25,327 nt of DNA from positions 1 to 25,327 of the forward strand of contig CAJINV010000052.1 of the NCBI GenBank assembly GCA_905178155.1. The letters run 5' to 3'. The notes under the pieces are model-generated. The model saw only the letters and a program-made list of their open reading frames with translations, did not search any database and was not told the origin of the DNA. Positions 1-9,012 of the stretch are shown here, in pieces. Within the stretch, counting starts at the first letter, position 1. Each line of letters starts with the position of its first letter. The DNA comes from Amoebophrya sp. A120 (Eukaryota; Sar; Dinophyceae; Syndiniales; Amoebophryaceae). The position numbers and the translations under genes are program-made.

Positions 1-157
1 TCGTTTCGAAACTCCACTGCAGGGAGTCGGGGGAGGTACCGACGTGGCGTCAGTGGTAGTTGTAAAACAATTTAGAAGATGAGCAACAGAATGGTCCTAC
101 TCTACGGCATAGCTCCCCCTGTTCTACATTGATGGATCTCAGGCAACAAGACAAAGT

Positions 158-179
158 CTTGAGCCAAAATGGCTACGGG
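158..179 (-). other. Relict dinoflagellate spliced-leader sequence
   Basis: On the minus strand the sequence contains CCGTAGCCATTTTGGCTC followed by AAG, matching all 21 invariant positions of the conserved 22-nt dinoflagellate spliced leader. The first, variable position is C rather than the usual A, G or T. After the leader comes AC, not the GT that an SL RNA gene needs as donor, so this is not an SL RNA gene. Relict leaders at gene 5' ends are known in dinoflagellates from reverse transcription and reintegration of trans-spliced mRNAs. The gene it would precede runs leftward; the 157 bases to the window edge look like 5' UTR, and its coding region is not visible. Confidence 0.85.
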
Positions 180-263
180 TTTACATTCTTGGAGAGCCTG
201 CATGGAGAGCCTGCATGACAGGTTTACATTCTTCCAGATGTATAGACGTATTTGCATTTGATA
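180..263. mobile_element. Truncated family 1 introner remnant
   Basis: The right terminus (TTTGCATTTGATA, ending at 263) and a degenerate CTTCCAGA segment match one end of the family 1 introners. The other end is missing: the remnant stops exactly at the relict spliced leader. It holds two nested duplications, a 13-bp tandem GGAGAGCCTGCAT (191-203, 204-216) and GTTTACATTCTT (179-190, 222-233). It lies downstream of the gene 1 stop codon, in the presumed 3' UTR or spacer. Confidence 0.65.
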
Positions 264-278
264 CTGAAGGGGTTGTCG

Positions 279-3200
279 CTAAACATGGAGGTGTTCACAT
301 TGTCGTCCCACGAAATGGATCCTGTGCAAAAGTATCGCACTCGTAGTAGTAATCGCAGTAATGCATTACAAATTTCTTTCTTAAGTTAAATCCGCATTAC
401 AAATTTTATTTCTCAAACTGAGGAAATTTGTCATGCGATTTATACTAGTAAGTACGATGCTTTGCATTTGATAAAATGGAGCGGTTGTTGAGGAAGGCAT
501 TGTTCGTCCCATTCATCGGACTGTCGTCGTCGAAATTTCGAGTGAAGCCGCCCTGGGAATTTGTGAAAGTGCTTATCCTCCTGGTCCTTGCCATCCTCGC
601 CCGGCGAGGGGGGAAGGCGAAACCTCGCAACGTCGGGTTGCATCACCCCTTTCTCGTACCACTCGTTGCAGGTATTCAAAAGTGGCTGAAGTACGTTAGC
701 CGAAGCATCTCTTCTTCCCGTCTGGTCGTGGAGGAAGCCCACACGAGAGACCAACGCCGGCAGATACACGTATTTGATCAGCAGGTACTGCTCCGAGAAT
801 TTGAATACGTTTAACGCATCCGGCGGCAGGCCTGGGAGACCGGACTTTACGCGCTCATCTTCCTGCCTGGCTGCCATGTCCGCATCTCGGATGGCGATTT
901 GAAAAAGGGACTCGTACTTCTGCGCTGTTTTGGAAGATGCGGAGGAACTTCTCTGTGAGGCCGACGGCCCCTTGTGATCTCCGTTGAAATTGAAGCCTAT
1001 GCATTGCAAAAATGTCTGGGGCTGGAACGAAGCAACTTGTCATGCTAAATCTGAATCATGTGAAAATCTGTGTTGCATGATTCCCAAAAGCCATCCACTT
1101 TTGACCTAATCGAGAGACAATTTCTTATGCAGGATAGACATGATAGAACTTCCACAGAATCTGTCATGCTATGTCCTACCTACCTGACCGCACGGGCCAT
1201 GGAAAACCTGCATGACAAGTCTGGCATTCTTCCAGACCCAGACATTTTTGCATTTGATAAAACCGATTCCCGCACGATTTGGGTTCTCCGTTTCCTGCTC
1301 GAAGGCCGATTTGTACCGGTTCACGAGCATATGGATTGTAAAAGTGTCTGGGTCTGGAAGGTTGCAACTTGTCATGCTAATTCTGGATCATGCAAAAATC
1401 TGTGTTGCATGAGTGCCAACAGCTGTCCACTTTCGACCAAGTTGGCAGGGAGTTTCTCATGCAGGATAGGCATGGTAGGGATCTCACAGAATCTGTCATG
1501 CTGGGTCTCGCATTCCAGACCTCATGGCTCATGGAAAATATGCATGACAATGCTAGAAATCTTCCAGACCCAGACATTTTTGCATTCGATAGAGCACGAT
1601 TAGCTGCGAAGCCCAGTTGTGAAAATCCTGGGCCAGGAGGTGGTGGACCTCGCGCCAGTCTTGTTGGCCCCAAAAATTGACGATTGTAGATTCGCGAGTT
1701 CTACAACTACTTCCGTGGTTGGCGTGGGCGGCGAGAGCAGCAAACACTTTTTGTGCAACGGGAAGTGCGCAGATGGTTCCCGACCAGTCGTGCAAAAGCA
1801 TTGCTAGCACGTCGACCAGCGATTGCTGGGCCAGCCTGCCGACCGTCTCGTACATAACGCGCGTGATGGTGTCTATCTTCGCGCAGCTCTCCTCGGTGCC
1901 GGAATCATCGCGCCTGAAGAGGAGAGTTGCAAGCTCGTCCATTTTCGCTAGGTAAATATCCAGAATTTCTCGAAGCTCGTCGTCATGCGCAACGACCGGC
2001 TGTCGCTCAATCTCGGTCTCGGCAACACCACGATACGAGCGGGAGAGTATCTTCGCGGAGGCGCGATCAGGACTGCGGCCTTGCAATTTTTGAATGCAGC
2101 CTCCAACCATGAGAGGGGAGCCAGACCGCTCCACGCACGCCAGATTCGTAAGCATTGCAATGCTAGATCGCCGAACCAAGTGCAAGCACGCGGGCTTCAG
2201 CTTGAGCTGAGCGCTTTCTTTCTTCTCGCCGTAGTAAGGCAACAAATTTACCACGTAGCGCTTGCAGGCTTCCCGCTCCCCCGCTGACAGAGTTGTGTCC
2301 GATACTTCTCCAACAACCTCTGCATACCGGCCATTCAACTCTGGACGCGACTGTAGATCCTGTACCAAAATTAGGTCACCTTTGAAAAAAAGCGACGACG
2401 CTAACATTTTTGCGTGGTCTTGTTCAGCGGTCTTCTTTTTGATTCGCAGAAAACGGTGCGAGCCACGTTCACTTATCGGACACTGCTCGCACTTCGTTAG
2501 CATGTACTGGTAGACCGGGGTGATCGAGACCAGAAACCAGGCACTCACCGTGAACAGTTCTATTTGTTGAAGCAGCGCGACGCCGGTTTCCTTGTCGAGC
2601 GCACGCAGGTCCAAGACCTTTGTGTCGGTGTCGTCCGGAACATCAGCCGTGCTCCGGTTTCGCTGAATTTCTGCCAGGAGTTTGTACGGGTCGTCTTTCT
2701 GCTCAGCCGCAAATTTCTTCACGACTCGATCCACTTTATCATAGAGTTTGTCCAAGCGCTCCTCGTCCTTAATGTCATCGAAGTCATCGGGGTCATCACC
2801 CCATTCTTGTTTCATCTGCCTGCGCACCATCTTTTCTGTGAGAATTTCTCCGTACTGCAATTCCTGTTGGCGTTCTGGGACCCCCCTCGCGAACTCGACC
2901 AACAAACGGCGGACTGCTCCATACAGGTTCCGTAACGCAAAGCCCCGAAGTTGCCGCGGATCGTCCTCTTCCTCCAGCGGATCCTGAAGAACGGTAATGC
3001 AGGACATCATCATGTTGTCAACATGCACGCTCATCTCCCCAACTGCGTTCAGTGGAATCACGCCAGACATTGTTCCGCGAAGTATGTAATCGGAAATACT
3101 CCTGTTGGCCGGGTCTGCTGTCCCTGTAAAAAGTACGTAAGAGGCGCCGAAAGCCCCTTGCGCTGCAACCTGTCGGTCCTGCAACTCCCTTTGCAATCTG

Positions 3201-4436
3201 AGTTTCGCGTCCTCGGATGCGTTCGCGGCCTGCTGTCGTAAAAAGAAGCTCGCCACGCCATCCCTACTTGCGATTTTTGCTTTGGCCGAAACAATCTTCT
3301 CGTTACACCGCACTGTCCGTCCGTCTGCTGTTGACGTGCCAAGAACCTTCCACGAGTCGGGTGAGATTTCTCTCAGTGGTACTCCGAAAGCCGCTACGAG
3401 AACTTCCAGTGTCTTCTTCGTTTCCTCAAATTTGCAGTAGGTAAAAAACTCCTCTCGGAGCCGAGAGATGATCAAAACCGCACACAGCGCGAATCCGGCG
3501 GCGAAATTCTTCACGACATAATCGCGCGGCAAAAACTTCTTTTCCGTCGCTTCCGCGATGAACTTGTAGGCATCTATGATTGAATCCAGGTACACGTTGG
3601 CTGCGTGCAGCTTTTGCGTGAGGTCCCGGTTCTCCTCAATTGAAGCAGGCACGGTGTTTGCCTCGCCATAGCGATCCACCGCGACGACTCTTTCTACTTC
3701 TGCAGTTGAATCGCCCGCGCTGCAATCTTGATCCACATGTCCTCCTGTCGCTCCCGCACTTGCCCGGTCTTTGTCCAGTACCTGCTGTGCATTTCCCCTA
3801 GCAGGTACAAGATCTGCCACAGGCCGTTCGTTTCGTTCTGCGACACGTAGTATGGATTGCAAAAGTGTCTGCGTCTGGAACAATGCAGGAATTTGTCATG
3901 CAGATTTTGCATGACCGATGAGGTCTGTGATGCATGCCCTAGCATCAGAGATTTTGCGAGGGCTTTCATCACATGCTCATACCGCATGAGAAATGCCCTC
4001 TCCACGTAGCACAAATTACACCTCTTTTGCTGTTCATGCAATACAGATTTTATGTAGATTCCAAAAGTAGCATCACAAGTTGCATTCTTCCAGACCCAGA
4101 CACTTTTGCATTTGATGCGTAGCCGCTGTCAACGACACGAAAAACCCGCGCGTCAATTACCGCTACCAGCAAGAAGTCCAGCGTTTCCTTGGTTTCTTCC
4201 GAAAGCAGGTCGAAAGAAAAGGCAGTACGCGGCTCACCTCGCGAAGAACCAGACTGGCTGCCAGACGAGGTGGACTGCTTGGCCGATGGAAGTGGAGGAT
4301 TTTTCGCGTCTGAAGATTCAATATTCGACAAAAAAGCCTGGTTGCCGTTCGTTTCTTGCGTCGTCGTCGTCGTCGTCGCGCCAGGTGTTGTTCCTGACGC
4401 AGAAGGAGGTCGAGGTTGTGCAGTTCTAGCGCACAT
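279..4436 (-). CDS. Gene 1: large unknown protein, 5 exons split by four introners
   Basis: The model is join(4436..4118, 3845..1592, 1324..1260, 992..474, 312..279) on minus. It gives about 1063 aa if one -1 frame change near 3697 is allowed. I do not recognise the family. Visible features are a Thr-rich, low-complexity N-terminus (residues about 12-30), an acidic/charged stretch (about 455-490), a hydrophobic segment followed by a CxxC pair (about 540-562), and a segment with LQSRPELNGRYAEVVG (about 605-620), a pattern seen in algal low-annotation proteins. Exons join in frame when each introner plus one target duplication is removed, and the last exon ends on TAG at 279-281. High GC at third codon positions supports the frames. 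Oddity: the frame after the first junction reaches TAG at 3694-3696, while the long downstream frame is -1 to it, so there is an assembly indel, a real frameshift or a hidden splice. The start at 4436 is the first ATG of the exon and is not otherwise confirmed. Confidence 0.78.
320..473. mobile_element. Family 2 introner in gene 1
   Basis: This 154-bp element is bounded by a perfect 7-bp direct repeat AAATGGA (313-319 and 474-480). Its termini share TGCAAA and GTATCGCACT/AGTACGAT inverted ends with the other two family 2 copies, and its interior has repeated GCATTACAAATT/AATTTGTAATG motifs. Removing the element plus one repeat joins gene 1 exons 4 and 5 in frame, reaching the stop 12 codons later. 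No GT-AG placement is possible within the repeat. Confidence 0.82.
998..1259. mobile_element. Family 1 introner in gene 1
   Basis: A 262-bp element, TATGCATTGC to TTTGATA on plus, with the family 1 inner inverted repeat GTCTGGGGCTGGAA / CTTCCAGACCCAGAC. Flanks AAGCC (993-997) and AAACC (1260-1264) form a 4/5 target duplication. Excision restores the gene 1 frame. This is one of only two copies where sliding in the duplication gives GT...AG in gene orientation. Confidence 0.88.
1330..1591. mobile_element. Family 1 introner in gene 1
   Basis: A 262-bp element with terminal inverted repeats containing GTCTGGGTCTGGAAG and a perfect 5-bp duplication GAGCA (1325-1329, 1592-1596). Excision joins the long exon 2 to the 65-nt exon 3 in frame. 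No placement gives GT-AG. Its interior is closely similar to the copy at 22166-22432 in gene 8. Confidence 0.92.
3851..4117. mobile_element. Family 1 introner in gene 1, inverted orientation
   Basis: A 267-bp element with family 1 termini and a perfect duplication CGTAG (3846-3850, 4118-4122). Its right half contains the reverse complement of the segment (AATCTGTATTGCATGA) that other copies carry in their left half, so it sits in the opposite orientation. Excision restores the frame between exons 1 and 2. No GT-AG is possible. Confidence 0.9.
4366..4410. repeat. 45-bp duplicated segment, copy 1 (gene 1 exon 1)
   Basis: This stretch is identical over 45 bp to 5076-5120. Here it lies inside gene 1 exon 1 and encodes part of the Thr-rich N-terminus (SASGTTPGATTTT). 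The second copy lies in a segment that must be removed from gene 2. Confidence 0.85.
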
Positions 4437-4877
4437 GGTTTTTTACACTGTATTCTTCCCTAGTCCGTAAGTCCGAATCTTTCAAAATCCGAACTCTCCT
4501 GGGTTTTGCCCTTCGCTTCCCTCGAGCTCTCGGTGCAAAAATTTGACCTTGGCCTACCTACAATACGAGGAGATTTCTTTCGTCGAGGAACAGAAAGCGG
4601 TACCGAATCGAAACAACGAACACAAAGCATCAAAAGGAAAAATCCACCATCCCCATATCGAAAAGGAAATTTCTGATGCGAGATTTGCGTTACGCAGCGT
4701 ACACAAATTCAGGGGCCCAAACATTAACCGGACTAAGTTGCAGTTCTTCCTGCGCTTTGGAACTTTCTTGTAAGTCGTGCTCCTGCTCTGCGACTCGTCC
4801 GCGGATGCAGACGCAGGAGGCAGCATGAATTTACATTGCAGCTGGTGCGAGAGGTTGAAGTACTTCTTTCCGCCTTC
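4437..4877. other. Intergenic spacer between genes 1 and 2
   Basis: About 440 bp between the gene 1 start and the gene 2 stop. Both strands carry short open frames but none with coding-like codon use. It presumably holds the gene 1 5' UTR and the gene 2 3' UTR. I see no recognisable promoter, RNA gene or introner terminus. Confidence 0.6.
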
Positions 4878-6053
4878 TCAAATTTTTTGATGGCTGACAG
4901 CCAACAGTGCTTTGAGCGTCAGCAGATTCACCTTTTGCCGGAAATCCCCACCGAAAGCTTCATCAAGAATCGCGCGTAGCTGCCTACAACAGCTTTCCAC
5001 CATTCCCATGCTGTGCATCAGGTCGTAGATGACCTCCGTGTGAAACTCGTCAGCAACCTGGTTCCATTTGGGCAGGTCGTCGTCGTCGCGCCAGGTGTTG
5101 TTCCTGACGCAGAAGGAGGTTGTGCAACAAGCACCAAATGATAATTACCGGGTAAATCTCTTGACTTCATGTCCTTCAGCAGGCGACCGCTGAAGCGCTT
5201 GTGTTCGTACAGGAACTGCTTCAGGACGCGCTCTGCCAGCTCATGCTGCGCATCCCCGAGCAGGTCGTACACATGGGAAATGATTCCTCCAGCGATTTGC
5301 TCCGCTACCTCAGACTGGCTTTTGCAGCTGGCCTTCCCTCCATCCGACGGAGCTGCTTCTGCGTCCTCGCCCAGTCGCGTCTCAGTGACCAAGATCGGGT
5401 GCTCTTGCCAGGCCAGCTTTCTGTTCGCACGCAGGTCTGCTGGTGCTTGTTCGTCAGTATTCGTTGTAACACTCTTCCTCGTGGTCCGGGGGGCGGGCCC
5501 AGCTTCCGCCTGTCTGGCGGCTGCGGCGTCGTTTGCGTTCTGCAGTTCCGCCTCGCGACGAGTTTTTTTCAGGTCGAGCTCTTCCCGTTCCAGCTCGCGT
5601 TTCCGGACTTGCAACATGGTGAGACGCCACGTCTCCTGACTTACCAAATTTTTGGAGTGCACCGAAACCGGAATGACCTTGTATCCTTCCCGCTTGAAAA
5701 TGCGGCCTATGACAGTGCACAACTTGTTCCCCTCCCTCTCATCTGAAAGGCGTGACCAGCAAAAGAAACGCAACCGAATATATAAGCCTGCGCATGTGCA
5801 TGACAAGTTGCTGCCTGCTACATAAACTGCATCAGCATAATGTGTTTCCGCTGCTGGGATTTGTCATGCAGACAGGGCAAAACAGAAACGGCATTTGCAT
5901 GGCAATTGAGGGAAAAGCGGAGTTGTGCATTCTCATACGGTGGCTGCCGCATGTGTGATCCTTCACCCAGCCCTTCTCTTGCAAAATTTTCTCCAGGTCG
6001 ACCAGCCTGTACGTAGGGGGAGTGTCGGACTCCTCCTGGTGCGCAACAGCCAT
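4878..6053 (-). CDS. Gene 2: unknown protein with charged coiled-coil segment
   Basis: The model is join(6053..5948, 5790..5150, 5069..4878) on minus, exactly 313 codons including TGA, about 312 aa. The ATG at 6053 opens MAVAHQEESD. A conserved-looking region (CTVIGRIFKREGYKVIPVSV) is followed by a highly charged predicted coiled coil (RKRELEREELDLKKTRREAE, about residues 85-105), an Ala/Glu-rich linker, and a helical C-terminal half ending LLTLKALLAVSHQKI. Intron 1 is well supported by an 8-bp direct repeat and frame. The second removed segment (5149-5070) is inferred: both sides are clearly coding but in different frames, and exact edges are unsure. No family recognised. Upstream of the ATG the minus strand is T-rich and ends in an AG-containing leader, compatible with trans-splicing but not proof of it. 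Confidence 0.68.
5070..5149. other. Probable 80-nt intron in gene 2
   Basis: Coding-quality sequence on both sides is in different frames; removing 80 nt between two CCC triplets joins them in one frame. The segment starts near TTATCATTTGG and ends near CCAAATGG, an imperfect inverted pair. It carries the second copy of the 45-bp duplication (5076-5120). A frameshift with no intron is the alternative. Confidence 0.5.
5076..5120. repeat. 45-bp duplicated segment, copy 2 (gene 2 intron)
   Basis: Identical over 45 bp to 4366-4410, which is coding in gene 1. Here it falls inside the 80-nt segment that has to be spliced out of gene 2. Confidence 0.85.
5791..5947. mobile_element. Introner-like intron with 8-bp direct repeats
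   Basis: A 157-bp unit flanked by direct repeats CGCATGTG at 5791-5798 and 5948-5955. Collapsing the repeats joins gene 2 exons 1 and 2 in frame. It shares only the internal CATGACAA/TTGTCATGC motifs with families 1 and 2 and lacks their termini, so it may be a third type. No GT-AG placement at the repeat. Confidence 0.65.
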
Positions 6054-6567
6054 CTTGTTCTGACTTCGATTTTTACAACCGCTGCTGGATGCAAAAAAAA
6101 GGCTGTTGGAACGACTATTGTCGAAAAAACGCGAGAAACATCAAAGCAAAGGGCGAAATAAGGAAAGCTCCATTATTCGATGCACAAAGGTCAACTCTAA
6201 AAATCACTAGAAGAGGAGTACATAACGCAACTCTTTAAACCCCAATGCTATTGCTTACATTTTGAAAGGCCACATCGGGTATGGTTCCGTTTGAAAACGT
6301 ACTGCAAGTACAAAAGCACACGATCATCATCACTAGGAGATAGACTGTCTGTTGTTGGTCACGGGAGCTCAAGTGGGTACGAAAATGGAGCCTTGTTGAA
6401 ATTCTAGCGCACTTTTCAGACGATGGGGTACCCGATTCTGTTCAGCGTCGAACCGTTTGCTCTGATGCGTTTTTGTTCTTCTTTGAATGGACGATGGGCC
6501 GCTATCTATCACACGACCACAGGTATTAAAGGCAGCCGAGCTGAACGAAGGTGACGGCTCAACTCCC
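6054..6567. other. Upstream flank of gene 2, no gene seen
   Basis: No coding-like frame, RNA gene or introner terminus is recognisable. The part next to the ATG contains an A8 run (T8 on the gene strand) and is probably leader and promoter of gene 2. Confidence 0.5.
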
Positions 6568-6836
6568 GGATAATCGCTTTTTGGATTTTGTCCCGGAGAA
6601 GCCAAAAATGTCCACATCAGACACGAATGCTTCTGAATCACGACCGATATCTGCTGGACCGAAAATCTGTCTTGCGCAAGAAGCATGACAAAAAGTGGGA
6701 AGGGAGCGATTATCGGGAATCCCCGATAATCGCTCAACTCCCGGAAACCGACTTGCGGATAATCGCTCTTTTGAGTTTGTCCCAGAGAAGCCAAAAGTGT
6801 TCACATCAGACACGAATGCTTCTGAATCATTTACGA
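6568..6836. repeat. 189-bp direct repeat pair with central palindrome
   Basis: Two diverged copies of about 78 bp start at 6568 and 6757, sharing GGATAATCGCT and CACATCAGACACGAATGCTT. Between them lies a 30-bp inverted repeat at 6705-6734 (arms AGCGATTATCGGG and CCCGATAATCGCT, 4-nt loop) and a perfect 10-bp palindrome CTTGCGCAAG at 6671-6680. The GATAATCG element recurs in the repeats themselves. Confidence 0.8.
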
Positions 6837-6841
6837 TTTAG

Positions 6842-8225
6842 GCTTTTTCGTGCCAGCTGTCCACAAGATGTCACTTTTGCCAGGAGCGATATACGCAAAA
6901 ATCTTGTTTTTGAATATTCTGGTGCAATCCTGGTTTTTTCGTGCCATCTGTCCACAAGATGTCACTTTTAGCAGAAGCGAGATACGCAAAAAACTTGTTT
7001 TTGAATATTCTGCAATCCTGGTTTTTTCGTGCCATCTGTCCACAAGATGTCACTTTTACCAGGAGCGAAGTACGCAAAAATCTTGTTTTTGAATATTCTG
7101 CAATCCTGGTTTTTTCGTGCCATCTGTCCACAAGATGTCACTTTTACCAGGAGCGAAATACGCAAAATTCTTGTTTTTGAATATTCTGCAATCCTGGTTT
7201 TTTCGTGCCATCTGTCCACAACATGTCACTTTTACCAGGAGCGAAATACGCAAAAATCTTGTTTTTGAATATTCTGCAATCCTGGTTTTTTCGTGCCATC
7301 TGTCCACAAGATGTCACTTTTACCAGGAGCGAAATACGCAAAAATCTTGTTTTTGAATATTCTGCAATCCTGGTTTTTTCGTGCCATCTGTCCACAAGAT
7401 GTCACTTTTACCAGGAGCGAGATACGCAAAAAACTTGTTTTTGAATATTCTGCAATCCTGGTTTTTTCGTGCCATCTGTCCACAAGATGTCACTTTTACC
7501 AGGAGCGAAATACGCAAAAAACTTGTTTTTGAATATTCTGCAATCCTGGTTTTTTCGTGCCATCTGTCCACAAGATGTCACTTTTACCAGGAGCGAAATA
7601 CGCAAAAAACTTGTTTTTGAATATTCTGCAATCCTGGTTTTTTCGTGCCATCTGTCCACAAGATGTCACTTTTACCAGGAGCGAAATACGCAAAAAACTT
7701 GTTTTTGAATATTCTGCAATCCTGGTTTTTTCGTGCCATCTGTCCACAAGATGTCACTTTTACCAGGAGCGAAATACGCAAAAAACTTGTTTTTGAATAT
7801 TCTGCAATCCTGGTTTTTTCGTGCCATCTGTCCACAAGATGTCACTTTTACCAGGAGCGAAATACGCAAAAAACTTGTTTTTGAATATTCTGCAATCCTG
7901 GTTTTTTCGTGCCATCTGTCCACAAGATGTCACTTTTACCAGGAGCGAAATACGCAAAAAACTTGTTTTTGAATATTCTGCAATCCTGGTTTTTTCGTGC
8001 CATCTGTCCACAAGATGTCACTTTTACCAGGAGCGAGATACGCAAAAAAGTTGTTTTTGAATATTCTGCAATCCTGGTCTTTTCGTGCCATCTGTCCACA
8101 AGATGTCACTTTTGCCAGGAGCGAGATACGCAAAAAACTTGTTTTTGAATATTCTGCAATCCTGGTTTTTTCGTGCCATCTGTCCACAAGATGTAACTTT
8201 TACCAGGGCCAGAGTACGCAAAAAA
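6842..8225. repeat. 88-bp satellite array, about 15.5 copies
   Basis: Units begin at 6850, 6941 and then every 88 bp to 8173; the first unit is 91 bp. Each contains GCCATCTGTCCACAAGATGT and a poly-T/poly-A-rich segment. Middle copies (about 7469-7997) are almost identical while edge copies differ, the usual pattern of array homogenisation. Because 88 is not a multiple of 3, open frames end after fewer than three units and are artefacts. Confidence 0.97.
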
Positions 8226-8874
8226 GTTCACTTTCAACATTCCGCATGAAGGATCAGCTTGGGCGACCGGGGGTTTCTTGCGAAACATGTCGACAGCGAA
8301 CACAATTGTAAAGCGGTGTTTCGCTATTGCTTTATATCTATGACAAGATAGCCGTAGCTTCTGCTGTCGTCCCAGTTTGTTCACGCAACTAGTTCAGGAT
8401 ATCTATGGTAAACTATGTGGAAACTCTATTTGGCTCCTTCTTTGTCACCATCATGTAAGTACTCTAGCGTTACCTACGAGGGTCGTTCCGGCTTTTAGTC
8501 ATCAATTTTTGTGCAAACCTTTAACATGAGCTGCGGTTCGTGAATCTACCATATCTTTCGGCTCGTTGTGCGAAAAGGAAACAAATATGGAGACAGTAGC
8601 ACGACGTTTTTCATATAAAGTCTATATCTAGCAGTATCAATGATCTAGCACAACATGACACGACTGGCAAATTAATTGTACATCAAGAATCGCCATTTTC
8701 GTTTGAATTCTAGCTTCAGCAGCCCATTTCATTTTGCAAAGCTAGCGGAAATCGTTTTTAGCGGTCTTGGTATTCTTCTTCATTATATGCGTATCATTGA
8801 ATCTAAAATTACTGGGATGAAAACGCGGTGGTGGTCCTAGTCGTTGAAATTCCCGAGAAAGCGGCTCATCACGT
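8226..8874. other. Unassigned region between satellite and gene 3
   Basis: AT-leaning sequence with no coding-like frame, no introner termini and no obvious RNA gene. It may hold the gene 3 3' UTR. Confidence 0.5.
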
Positions 8875-9012
8875 TCACGACTCGGCTTCTTCGCCGTATG
8901 CAACCACGCCAGAGAAAAGCCCATCATCCACAGCTTGCTCAACTTCGTTTGCAGAAAATTTGGAATTTTCATCAAGCGATAAATGCATAGATGCATGATC
9001 CTTATCTGTCAT
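8875..9012 (-). CDS. Possible last exon of gene 3, or small ORF of 45 aa
   Basis: An ATG-initiated frame on minus reads MTDKDHASMHLSLDENSKFS and continues to a TGA at 8875-8877; the second half (ANEVEQAVDDGLFSGVVAYG) has coding-like composition. It overlaps the gene 3 stop at 9002 in another frame. It could be a downstream exon reached by a GT-AG splice out of gene 3, or a small separate ORF. The evidence is composition only. Confidence 0.35.
   Translation of the reverse strand: MTDKDHASMHLSLDENSKFSANEVEQAVDDGLFSGVVAYGEEAES

Noticed and set aside
158-179. SL RNA gene
   Set aside because: The leader is followed by AC instead of a GT donor, and no Sm-type site or tandem gene copy is visible.
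440-1009. Stand-alone 189-residue protein
   Set aside because: Both ends translate introner termini; it is gene 1 exon 4.
1070-1680. Plus-strand ORFs of 177 and 96 codons
   Set aside because: They lie mostly within two introners and simply translate the inverted repeats; the coding signal here is on minus.
3700-3883. Upstream extension of the long gene 1 frame to 3883
   Set aside because: Its first residues translate the introner end, and codon bias in 3845-3700 clearly favours the other frame.
6842-8225. CRISPR-like array in the 88-bp repeats
   Set aside because: Whole 88-bp units repeat with no variable spacers, and the context is eukaryotic.
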